Source: Desulfovibrio sp.
GTDB taxonomy: Bacteria > Desulfobacterota > Desulfovibrionia > Desulfovibrionales > Desulfovibrionaceae
Direction: 5' to 3'
Assembly: GCA_024699605.1 (NCBI GenBank)
Contig: JAILPJ010000075.1
Location: 1-41,766 of the forward strand
Length of the DNA stretch: 41,766 nucleotides
In this document: in pieces, positions 1-6,586 of the stretch
Position numbering within the stretch: position 1 is the stretch's first letter
Layout of the letters: every line of letters starts with the position of its first letter
The notes under the pieces: generated by a model
Told to the model about the DNA's origin: nothing
The model's input: only the letters and a program-made list of their open reading frames with translations
Database searches by the model: none
Made by a program: the position numbers and the translations under genes

Positions 1-2
1 AT

Positions 3-116
3 ATCAATACATACGAAAAGGGGATAAAAGTGACGGACAGCGAGATGCAAGAGTTCAACCTTACGCGTGATGAATGGCATGGTGATTGGAACTACATTAT
101 CTCGCCTCAAAATTAA
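3..116 (+). pseudogene. 3' end of an ISAzo13-family transposase (cut by the window edge)
   Basis: An open frame runs from the window edge to a TAA at 114-116 and encodes about 37 residues. They include TYEKGIKVTDSEM followed by EWHGDWNYIISPQ. From memory, ISAzo13-type transposases end in a block of the form TGIKVSDEEM...FHGEWNYTIRP, and the match in order and spacing is good. Only the C-terminal tail is visible, so it is unknown whether the element is intact to the left. A GTG at 30 with AGGGG before it could pass for a 28-codon gene, but the frame stays open and matches the family upstream of it. The stop lies only about 40 bases before the potassium-channel gene. No terminal inverted repeat could be assigned. 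Confidence 0.6.
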
Positions 117-154
117 ATGTTATTTTTGGGCAGAGCCTAAGTTGCCCGTGGGCG

Positions 155-1900
155 ATGAGGACCTTTGGTCGTCGAAATCCTATGCGTGTACTTCCTGAAC
201 AAATTGTGCAGTTTTTGCTGCGGCAGAATACCCGTCAGGGTATGGGCATGATTTTGCGCTTTTTTCTGCTGCTCTTTGTGCTTGTGCTTGTTTACGCTTG
301 TCTTTTTCACTTTTTTATGTGGCTTGAAGATAGGCCTGAATATTCCTGGATTACCGGTATTTATTGGTCTGTGACAGTGATGACCACCTTAGGTTTTGGC
401 GACATCACGTTCCATTCGGACGCTGGTCGCCTTTTCTCCATCGTTGTTCTGCTGTCGGGCATTCTGCTCTTTCTGACCATGCTGCCCTTCATGTTTACGC
501 AGTATATCTACGCTCCGTGGCTTGAAGCCCAGAAAAAGGAACGCACACCGCGTATGCTGCCCCAGGACACGCACGGTCATGTGATTATTGTCAATCCCAG
601 CCCGATTGCTTTGAACCTCGCAGACAATCTCAAGACCTATGGAGCCTCGTATGTCCTGCTTTGTCATGATAGTCAAATGACCATGGACCTTTTGGATCGA
701 GGCTACAATGTCGTTGCCGGAGAACACGATTCCCCCAAGGTCTATGAGAATCTGAGGCATACCAGAGCCGCCATGCTGGTGGCTCTGGACAGCGATACGC
801 GCAATACCAACATTATTTTTACGGCGCGTGAAAGCGGCGCTCAGAATCTTTTGCTTGTGGCTTCAGCCACCAATGATGAAAGCAGTGAAATCCTGAAGCT
901 TGCGGGTTGTAATCAGGTCTTCCAATTTCAGCGGCTTTTGGGTGAGGCGTTGGCCAGAAGGGTACTCAACGACAAAGAGCGCTGCAGTGTCATTTTGCGC
1001 AGTGATCAGTTGGTTATCGCTGAAACGCCGGTGATGCGGACCTTTCTCGTGGGCAAGACCCTCAGAGAATGTGCCTTGAGGGCTAAAACAGGAGTGAATG
1101 TGGTCGGGCTCTGGGAGCGGGGGCAGTTCCAGCTACCCAATGCCGATAGCGTGTTCACCTCCACCATGGTTATGGTGATTGCCGGCACCAATGAACAGAT
1201 TGCTCAGGTCAATACGCTCTTGGGCCCCAGAGAGAACCGCGAAACCGGGAAAAGCTCCAATGAAATGCCTGTGCTGATTTTAGGCGGTGGCGGCGTGGGC
1301 CTTGCGGCGGCTCGTTTTCTGCAAGCCAGTGGTCGGGCTTTCTGCGTGGTGGATAAGGAGCGCAAGATTGAGGTCCCTGAAGGCAGTATGGTCACAGGGG
1401 ATGCTGCGGATTTGAATGTGCTTGAAAGCGCCAATATCCGCAAAGCTCCTTCAGTGGTCATCACCACTCACGATGATGATACCAATATCTATCTGACTCT
1501 CTACTGCCGCCGTTTAAATAAAGAAGTACAAATTATCAGTCGTGCCAATCTCGACAGAAATATTTCTCTTCTGCACACCGCCGGGGCGGACCTGGTCTTG
1601 AGCCTGGCTTCCATGGTCAGCAATAGCGTGATCAATCTCCTTTCGCCAGGCAAAGTGCTGATGATCAATGAGGGCCTGAATATCTTCAGAACCACGGTCT
1701 CGTCCTCCCTTGAGGGCAAACACCTTTTAGGCAGCGGCATTCGCAGTGAAACCCACTGTAGCGTGGTCGCTCTGCGCACAAGCGATGGGGAGATGAAGAT
1801 CAATCCCGATCCTCAGCATGTTTTTGCCCGCAATGAGGAACTCTATTTGATCGGCGATTCCGCTTCGGAAAAAGCTTTTCACGAACGCTTCAGTACGTAG
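155..1900 (+). CDS. Potassium channel protein, two TM helices plus tandem RCK (TrkA-N/TrkA-C) domains
   Basis: This is a membrane potassium channel or leak protein gated by cytoplasmic RCK domains, of the MthK/GsuK/Kch type. Two hydrophobic helices (about residues 33-57 and 92-112) flank a pore loop with filter TTLGFGD, a variant of TVGYGD. The cytoplasmic part holds two RCK_N/RCK_C pairs. The first lacks a clear GxGxxG (it reads VNPSPIALN), while the second has GGGGVGLAAA typical of a nucleotide-binding fold. The frame is open from a TTG at 86, but that would overlap the transposase tail. ATG 155 or ATG 182 are more natural starts, and neither has a good ribosome site, so the N-terminus is uncertain. 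A bidirectional terminator follows. The gene probably lost or swapped its promoter when the IS element arrived. Confidence 0.85.
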   Translation: MRTFGRRNPMRVLPEQIVQFLLRQNTRQGMGMILRFFLLLFVLVLVYACLFHFFMWLEDRPEYSWITGIYWSVTVMTTLGFGDITFHSDAGRLFSIVVLLSGILLFLTMLPFMFTQYIYAPWLEAQKKERTPRMLPQDTHGHVIIVNPSPIALNLADNLKTYGASYVLLCHDSQMTMDLLDRGYNVVAGEHDSPKVYENLRHTRAAMLVALDSDTRNTNIIFTARESGAQNLLLVASATNDESSEILKLAGCNQVFQFQRLLGEALARRVLNDKERCSVILRSDQLVIAETPVMRTFLVGKTLRECALRAKTGVNVVGLWERGQFQLPNADSVFTSTMVMVIAGTNEQIAQVNTLLGPRENRETGKSSNEMPVLILGGGGVGLAAARFLQASGRAFCVVDKERKIEVPEGSMVTGDAADLNVLESANIRKAPSVVITTHDDDTNIYLTLYCRRLNKEVQIISRANLDRNISLLHTAGADLVLSLASMVSNSVINLLSPGKVLMINEGLNIFRTTVSSSLEGKHLLGSGIRSETHCSVVALRTSDGEMKINPDPQHVFARNEELYLIGDSASEKAFHERFST

Positions 1901-1913
1901 CTGCTCTGCAAAC

Positions 1914-1950
1914 GAAAAAAGCCGCAGCGTGTTCTGCGGCTTTTTTTTTC
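1914..1950. terminator. Bidirectional rho-independent terminator between the K-channel gene and metY
   Basis: GCCGCAG at 1921-1927 pairs with CTGCGGC at 1934-1940. A run of A lies on the left and a run of nine T on the right, so the hairpin can stop transcripts from both convergent genes. Confidence 0.9.
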
Positions 1951-1952
1951 AG

Positions 1953-3233
1953 TTACCTCTCGGCGATGAGCGGATCCAGTGCCTGTTTTAAGTCGTCGAG
2001 AATATCGTCGGGATGTTCCAGACCTACGGAAAGTCGGATGCTTCCCGGTGCAATACCACATTCAGCCAGCTGGGAGTCTGTCAGCTGTCTATGTGTTGAG
2101 CTCGCCGGGTGCAGTACGCAGGTCCTGATGTCGGCCACATGGACTTCCAGGGAAATCATTTTCAGACTGTCGATAAAACGGGCTCCGGCCTGGCGTCCTC
2201 CCTTAAGCTCCAGCGAGATCACACCGCAGCAACCATGCGGGAGGTATTTGGCCGCCAAGGCTCTGTCCGCACTGGACGAAAGCCCTGGATACTTGACGTT
2301 TTGCACGGCGGGATGCGCGGCCAAAAATTCAGCCACAAGGGCGCCGTTCTTGGAATGTTGAGCCATGCGCAGGGGCAGGGTTTCCAGGCCGAGGTTGAGG
2401 TAAAAAGCTCCTTGCGGGGTCTGGCAGCAGCCAAGGTCACGCATCAGTTGGGCTCGTGCCTTGACAATAAAAGCGGCTTTGCCAAAGGCCTGCGTGTAGA
2501 TCAGACCGTGATAGGAGGGGTCGGGCTCGCAGAATTCGGGAAATTTGCCCTGGGCCGCCCAGTCGAAATGGCCACTATCGACGATCACTCCGCCCATTTG
2601 CACCGCGTGTCCATCAAGATACTTGGTTGTGGAATGCACCACAATATCCGCACCAAATTCAAAAGGCCGGCAGAGTACGGGGGTTGCAAAGGTATTGTCC
2701 ACAATCAGGGGAATGCCGTGTCTGTGGGCCAGAGCGGCAAAACGTTCAATGTCCAGCACGTCCATGGACGGATTCGTCAGTGTTTCGCCGAAAACGAGTC
2801 GGGTATTGGGGCGGATGGCACGGTCCAGCTCTTCATCTGAGGCCTTTTGGTCAACAAAGGTCACTTCGATGCCAAGGCGTTTCAGGGTTACGGCAAAAAG
2901 ATTGAAGGTACCACCATAAATACTGCCCGAACTGACAAAATGATCGCCGCTCTTGGCCAGATTGAGCACGCTGATCAGACTTGCGGCTTGTCCGCTCGAC
3001 GTACAGAGAGCGCCCACGCCGCCTTCCAGGGCGGCAATTTTTTGTTCTACGGCGTCCACGGTGGGATTGCCTAGGCGAGTGTAAAAAAAGCCATTTTCAG
3101 CGAGATCAAAAAGACGAGCGACCTCTTCCGTTGATGTGTAGCGAAAGGTCGTGCTCTGGGCGATGGGCAGAACACGCGGCTCACCGTTTTTTGGGACATA
3201 GCCTGCATGCAGACAGAGACTTTCTTTTTTCAT
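1953..3233 (-). CDS. metY: O-acetylhomoserine sulfhydrylase (PLP-dependent)
   Basis: This enzyme makes homocysteine from O-acetylhomoserine and sulfide (direct sulfhydrylation), a natural route in a sulfide-producing organism. It has 426 residues, the usual family length. The Cys/Met-metabolism PLP fold is clear: YTRLGNPT near residue 51, the glycine-rich cofactor loop CTSSGQAA near 77, VDNTFATP near 178, and the Schiff-base lysine K204 in HSTTKYLDGH. The C-terminus carries the expected RLSVGLEHPDDI. Sequence alone cannot fully exclude a methionine gamma-lyase or cystathionine synthase relative, but the length and motifs favour MetY. The ATG lacks an adjacent Shine-Dalgarno. Instead a GGAGG lies upstream of a hairpin in a leader shared with the ABC transporter at 29184, suggesting post-transcriptional control. 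Confidence 0.92.
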   Translation of the reverse strand: MKKESLCLHAGYVPKNGEPRVLPIAQSTTFRYTSTEEVARLFDLAENGFFYTRLGNPTVDAVEQKIAALEGGVGALCTSSGQAASLISVLNLAKSGDHFVSSGSIYGGTFNLFAVTLKRLGIEVTFVDQKASDEELDRAIRPNTRLVFGETLTNPSMDVLDIERFAALAHRHGIPLIVDNTFATPVLCRPFEFGADIVVHSTTKYLDGHAVQMGGVIVDSGHFDWAAQGKFPEFCEPDPSYHGLIYTQAFGKAAFIVKARAQLMRDLGCCQTPQGAFYLNLGLETLPLRMAQHSKNGALVAEFLAAHPAVQNVKYPGLSSSADRALAAKYLPHGCCGVISLELKGGRQAGARFIDSLKMISLEVHVADIRTCVLHPASSTHRQLTDSQLAECGIAPGSIRLSVGLEHPDDILDDLKQALDPLIAER

Positions 3234-3275
3234 CAGAAATTCAGCGTGCCTTGAAGCAACGCCGCCTCCGAGAGA
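3231..3275 (-). promoter_or_regulatory. Structured 5' leader of metY (shared motif, copy 1)
   Basis: Read on the reverse strand, the leader is GGAGGC, a hairpin (GCGT-T-GCTT paired with AGGC-ACGC), then TGAATTTCTG and the ATG. The same blocks in the same order precede the ABC-transporter binding-protein gene at 29182-29240. The only GGAGG is separated from the start by the hairpin. This may be a riboswitch, a protein-binding leader or a structure-bridged ribosome site. I could not match it with confidence to a known SAM or SAH riboswitch class. Confidence 0.5.
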
Positions 3276-3407
3276 GTTTCAGATTTTCCGTACCGGCATT
3301 CTGCCGTAGCCTTTGCTCAGGCCAAAATACTTAGCGCAAAAATCGTGACGGCTCAAGTCGGCATCTGCCTGCAGCCGCCAGTACCGCAAGATATTGTCTG
3401 TCGTTTC

Positions 3408-3436
3408 TTGCTATATGCGTGTGAGATAGGTATAAT
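3408..3436 (+). promoter_or_regulatory. Sigma-70 type promoter of the TRAP operon
   Basis: TTGCTA at 3408-3413 and a perfect TATAAT at 3431-3436 are separated by 17 bases. Transcription would start near 3443, just at the first of the GAGACGCTGA-type repeats. Confidence 0.7.
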
Positions 3437-3439
3437 AGA

Positions 3440-3526
3440 CAGCGTCTGAGACAATTACCGACCAGTTTTTCTGAGACGCTGAAGTCCGTTTTGAGACGCT
3501 GAGAGCCTTCCTATGGTGTGGAAGGT
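3440..3526 (+). repeat. Repeated GAGACGCTGA motifs and small hairpins in the dctP leader
   Basis: CTGAGACGCTGA (3471-3482) and TTGAGACGCTGAGA (3491-3504) are direct repeats. AGCGTCTGAGA (3441-3451) is a near-inverted copy of the first. CCTTCC (3506-3511) can pair with GGAAGG (3520-3525). All lie between the promoter and the strong AAGGAGG ribosome site (3544-3550), so they could be operator sites or a folded leader. The rest of the 324-base metY-dctP gap shows nothing else I can name. Confidence 0.5.
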
Positions 3527-3557
3527 ATGGAGAACGCCCAATTAAGGAGGAGTTTGG

Positions 3558-4556
3558 ATGAAACGTCTGACTGCTTTGCTCGGGGTTTTTGCCCTTGTTT
3601 GCGGTCTGGGCCTTGTGTGTACTCCCAAGGCTGACGCGGCCATTGAAATCAAAATCGCCGGTATGAAACCTGAAGGAGAGCCTGAAACCATCAGTATGCA
3701 TAAATTCGGCGAGCATCTTGAGAAACTGTCCAATGGAAAATATAAAGTCAAGGTTTTCCCAAACAGTATTCTCGGTAAGGAAGACTCCTACATCGCTCAG
3801 ACCCGTAAGGGTATCATTCAGATGTGCGCCACCGGTACCCAGACCAGTGCTCTGCATCCGGCTATGGCTATGCTGGAAACCCCCATGCTTTTCGACAACT
3901 ACGCCCATGCCCGTCGTGCCATGGACGGTGGTAAGACCTTCCAGCTGATCAACGAAGGCTTCCCGGAGAAATCCAATCTGCGCACCATGAACGCCTTTCC
4001 TTTGGGCTTCCGTCATTTCTACACCAAAAAGCCTCTGAAGACCGTCAAGGACCTGATGGGTCTGCGTATGCGTGTGCCCAATATTCCGCTCTATATCCGT
4101 TTTGCCAAGGAATGTGGTATCAGCGGTCAGGCCATGCCTTTTGCCGAAGTGCACGGTGCTCTTGATCAGGGCATCATCGACGGTGGCGACAGCCCTCTGG
4201 CCGATATCGTGAGCAAGAAAATGTACGAGATTACCCCGGAAATCACCTTGACCGGTCATATCCTCGTCATTCACTCGCTGTACATCAACAAGGACTTCTA
4301 CGATAAGCTGCCGGCCAATGAAAAGAAGTGGTTTGATGAAGCCGCTCGTCTGGCTGCCGACTACGTCTGGACCGAAATGGAAAAGATCGACAAGGAATCG
4401 GAGAAGGTCATCCTGGCCAATAAGGGACATATCACCACTCCTGATAAGGCCTTCCGCGACCATATGGTCAAGGCTGCTGAGCAGACATGGAATCTCTTCC
4501 GTGAAACCGTGCCCAACTGTCAGGAAATCTTAGACAGCGCAGCTGCTCTGCGATAA
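3558..4556 (+). CDS. dctP: TRAP transporter periplasmic solute-binding subunit (DctP family)
   Basis: This is the high-affinity periplasmic binding protein of a tripartite ATP-independent transporter for an organic or amino acid. Its 332 residues start with a signal peptide (MKRLTALLGVF..., cleavage near ADAA). DctP features follow, including the ligand-binding arginine block GLRMRVP near residue 173 and the preceding KPLKTVKDLMGL. The ATG at 3558 has an ideal AAGGAGG at 3544-3550. It heads an operon with dctQ and dctM, and a stable hairpin just after its stop should favour a binding-protein excess. The substrate cannot be told from sequence. C4-dicarboxylates, keto acids, sulfonates and amino acids are all used by this family in Desulfovibrionaceae. 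Confidence 0.92.
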   Translation: MKRLTALLGVFALVCGLGLVCTPKADAAIEIKIAGMKPEGEPETISMHKFGEHLEKLSNGKYKVKVFPNSILGKEDSYIAQTRKGIIQMCATGTQTSALHPAMAMLETPMLFDNYAHARRAMDGGKTFQLINEGFPEKSNLRTMNAFPLGFRHFYTKKPLKTVKDLMGLRMRVPNIPLYIRFAKECGISGQAMPFAEVHGALDQGIIDGGDSPLADIVSKKMYEITPEITLTGHILVIHSLYINKDFYDKLPANEKKWFDEAARLAADYVWTEMEKIDKESEKVILANKGHITTPDKAFRDHMVKAAEQTWNLFRETVPNCQEILDSAAALR

Positions 4557-4569
4557 GTAGTCTTTGTCT

Positions 4570-4605
4570 GAGGAGCCGGAGTCTTTCCGGCTCCTCGACG
4601 TTTTT
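4570..4605 (+). terminator. Intercistronic hairpin after dctP (partial terminator or mRNA stabiliser)
   Basis: GAGGAGCCGGA (4570-4580) and TCCGGCTCCTC (4586-4596) form a perfect 11-bp stem with a 5-base loop, followed by GACGTTTTT. The weak T-run suits partial read-through into dctQM. Confidence 0.8.
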
Positions 4606-4677
4606 CCGTCCTGTTCAGCGGCATGGGCGACGCTTGGGCCAGAGTTTTTTTTCAAATCACACGCAAAGGATGTTTTG

Positions 4678-5202
4678 ATGCACGACGAAGATCGTAAAGA
4701 AGCTGTTTCTGAACAGAAGCCGGAAAACACGCCCCGCAGCACCTCGCAGCTGCTTTTTGAAATATTTTGCGCAACGCTTTTTCTCGCTATGATTGGCCTT
4801 GTTTTCTACAATGCCCTGCTGCGTAAGGTCTTCAACTCCAGTTATCCCCCCAGTGAAGAATGGGCCCGTTTCCTCTTCATCTACATCACGTTCTTTGGCG
4901 CCATTGAGGGCTTTTACCGGAAACGCCACATTGCGGTGGACATGTTTACTAATCTGCTCGGAGCCGGTGTTCGAAAAATTGTCGATGTTCTGGCCATTTT
5001 CTGCGGCATGGGGGCCATGGCCCTTTTGTTCTACGGCGGCGTAATCAATGTGCTGCAGACCATGGACACCTATTCCCCCGCCACTGGCGTGAATCTGGCT
5101 TTGATCAACGGTACGCTGCCGCTCATGGCTTTTGCCGCGCTCTTTTTACAGCTGCGGGATTTGAGGGACTGCCTGAAAAAACACAGTGATTGCAAGGGGT
5201 AG
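4678..5202 (+). CDS. dctQ: TRAP transporter small permease (DctQ family)
   Basis: This four-helix inner-membrane subunit pairs with DctM. I place the start at ATG 4678 (AAAGGA at 4665-4670, 7-base spacing). The frame is open back to a TTG at 4564, which falls inside the dctP hairpin. The 174-residue product has a short charged N-terminus, then hydrophobic segments at about residues 26-46, 60-80, 97-120 and 137-156. It carries the family block SEEWARFLFIYITFFGA and RKRHIAVD. The stop is 3 bases before the dctM ATG, so the two permease parts are translationally linked. Confidence 0.9.
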   Translation: MHDEDRKEAVSEQKPENTPRSTSQLLFEIFCATLFLAMIGLVFYNALLRKVFNSSYPPSEEWARFLFIYITFFGAIEGFYRKRHIAVDMFTNLLGAGVRKIVDVLAIFCGMGAMALLFYGGVINVLQTMDTYSPATGVNLALINGTLPLMAFAALFLQLRDLRDCLKKHSDCKG

Positions 5203-5205
5203 CGC

Positions 5206-6492
5206 ATGGAGCTCTTCATTTTTCTCGGCAGTCTTTTTCTGCTTCTGAGCTTGGGAATTCCCGTCTGTCTGGTGCTTGTTCTCTGCGCCACCGTGCTCAT
5301 GTGGCATTCAGGCTTCATTGATGCCATGATTATTCCGGGCAGTATGCTCGATGGCGTGAACAATTATCCTCTTCTGGCCATTCCCTTCTTTGTCTTTGCC
5401 GGTGAAATCATGGCCGCAGGCGGACTCTCGCGCCGCGTCGTGCGTTTAGCCCAGCTGATCATCGGTCGCATTCGCGGTGGCCTTGGCTATGCCGCCATTG
5501 TTTCCAGTGTTCTTTTTGCCGGTCTCATGGGGTCGAGTGTGGGTGAAGCCGCGGCCTTAGGCGGTCTTTTGCTGCCTATGATGAAGGAACAGGGCTATAA
5601 TTCAGGCCGGGCCGGGGCCGTTATCGCCTCAGGCGCCATTCTTGGCCCGATCATTCCACCCAGTACCAACTTTATTTTGCTGGGTGCGACCATCAGCAGT
5701 CTGTCCATCACCAAACTCTTCATGATCGGCCTTTTCCCGGGCGTTTTTATCGGTTTCTCCTTGATGGTCGTCTGGTTTTTCATTGTCCGCAAAGACGGCT
5801 ATCACGATACCGAATCCTTCACCTTTGCTGAAAGCATGAAGATCCTGGCTGATGCTTTGCCGGCCTTTTTAATGCCAGTACTTCTGCTCGGCGGTATCCG
5901 TTTTGGTTTCTTTACTCCCACAGAAGGCGGTGCTTTTGCAGCCATTTACGCCATTGTGATCTGTATGCTGTATTATCGCGAGCTGAATTTTAACGAACTG
6001 CTTCGCGTCAGCGCCAGAGCGGCTTCGACAACGGCCGTGGTCATGATGATCGTGGGTTCAGCCACGGCTGTGGGCTATTTTATCACCGTGGCAGACATTC
6101 CCAATCAGATGACGGAGATTTTCAGGCCTCTCATTGATAAACCTGTACTCCTTTTGATCTGTATCAATATTTTCCTCTTTCTGATTGGCATGGTGATGGA
6201 TCTGACGCCCAATATTCTGATTTTTGCCCCGGTCTTCTTCCCCCTGATTCAGCAGGCGGGCATTGATCCCTACTATTTTGGCCTGCTCTTTATTCTCAAT
6301 CTCGGCATCGGCGTCATTACACCACCTGTGGGCACCATCCTCTATGTAGTCTGCGGCATTGGTGATATCCGCATCGCTGAACTGATTAAAAAGCTCATCC
6401 CCTTCCTGATTATGGAAATTTTCATGCTCTTCGTACTGCTCTTATTCCCCAAGCTCTCTCTGGTTCCCATGAACTGGCTGATGGGCGAATAA
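5206..6492 (+). CDS. dctM: TRAP transporter large permease (DctM family)
   Basis: The 12-helix transport subunit uses the ion gradient to import the solute handed over by DctP. Its 428 residues are the usual length and hydrophobic nearly throughout. Family signatures include IPFFVFAGEIMAAGGLSRR near residue 62, GLMGSSVGEAAALGG near 105, GPIIPPSTNFIL near 146 and GVITPPVGTILY near 368. It follows dctQ closely in the operon and ends just before a clear terminator. It belongs to the DctM superfamily. The siaT-type fused QM arrangement is not present here. Confidence 0.94.
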   Translation: MELFIFLGSLFLLLSLGIPVCLVLVLCATVLMWHSGFIDAMIIPGSMLDGVNNYPLLAIPFFVFAGEIMAAGGLSRRVVRLAQLIIGRIRGGLGYAAIVSSVLFAGLMGSSVGEAAALGGLLLPMMKEQGYNSGRAGAVIASGAILGPIIPPSTNFILLGATISSLSITKLFMIGLFPGVFIGFSLMVVWFFIVRKDGYHDTESFTFAESMKILADALPAFLMPVLLLGGIRFGFFTPTEGGAFAAIYAIVICMLYYRELNFNELLRVSARAASTTAVVMMIVGSATAVGYFITVADIPNQMTEIFRPLIDKPVLLLICINIFLFLIGMVMDLTPNILIFAPVFFPLIQQAGIDPYYFGLLFILNLGIGVITPPVGTILYVVCGIGDIRIAELIKKLIPFLIMEIFMLFVLLLFPKLSLVPMNWLMGE

Positions 6493-6512
6493 CGCGAAGA
6501 CAGCTCTTTTTG

Positions 6513-6547
6513 GGGCGCTTGGCGAAAAGTCAGGCGCCCTTTTTTTG
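6513..6547 (+). terminator. Terminator of the TRAP operon
   Basis: GGGCGCTTG (6513-6521) pairs with CAGGCGCCC (6531-6539), followed by eight T. There is no T-run on the reverse strand, so it serves only the forward operon. Confidence 0.88.
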
Positions 6548-6586
6548 TGGCTGAAGGCGATTTGGCGGCTTGGGGTGGCTGATTTG

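Noticed and set aside
30..116. A 28-codon gene starting at GTG 30 with AGGGG before it
   Set aside because: The frame is open to the window edge and its upstream residues also fit the ISAzo13 transposase tail.
3234..3420. Classical SAM-I (S-box) riboswitch in the metY leader
   Set aside because: The conserved GAGGGA...GCAACC core is absent. Only the shorter shared hairpin motif is seen.
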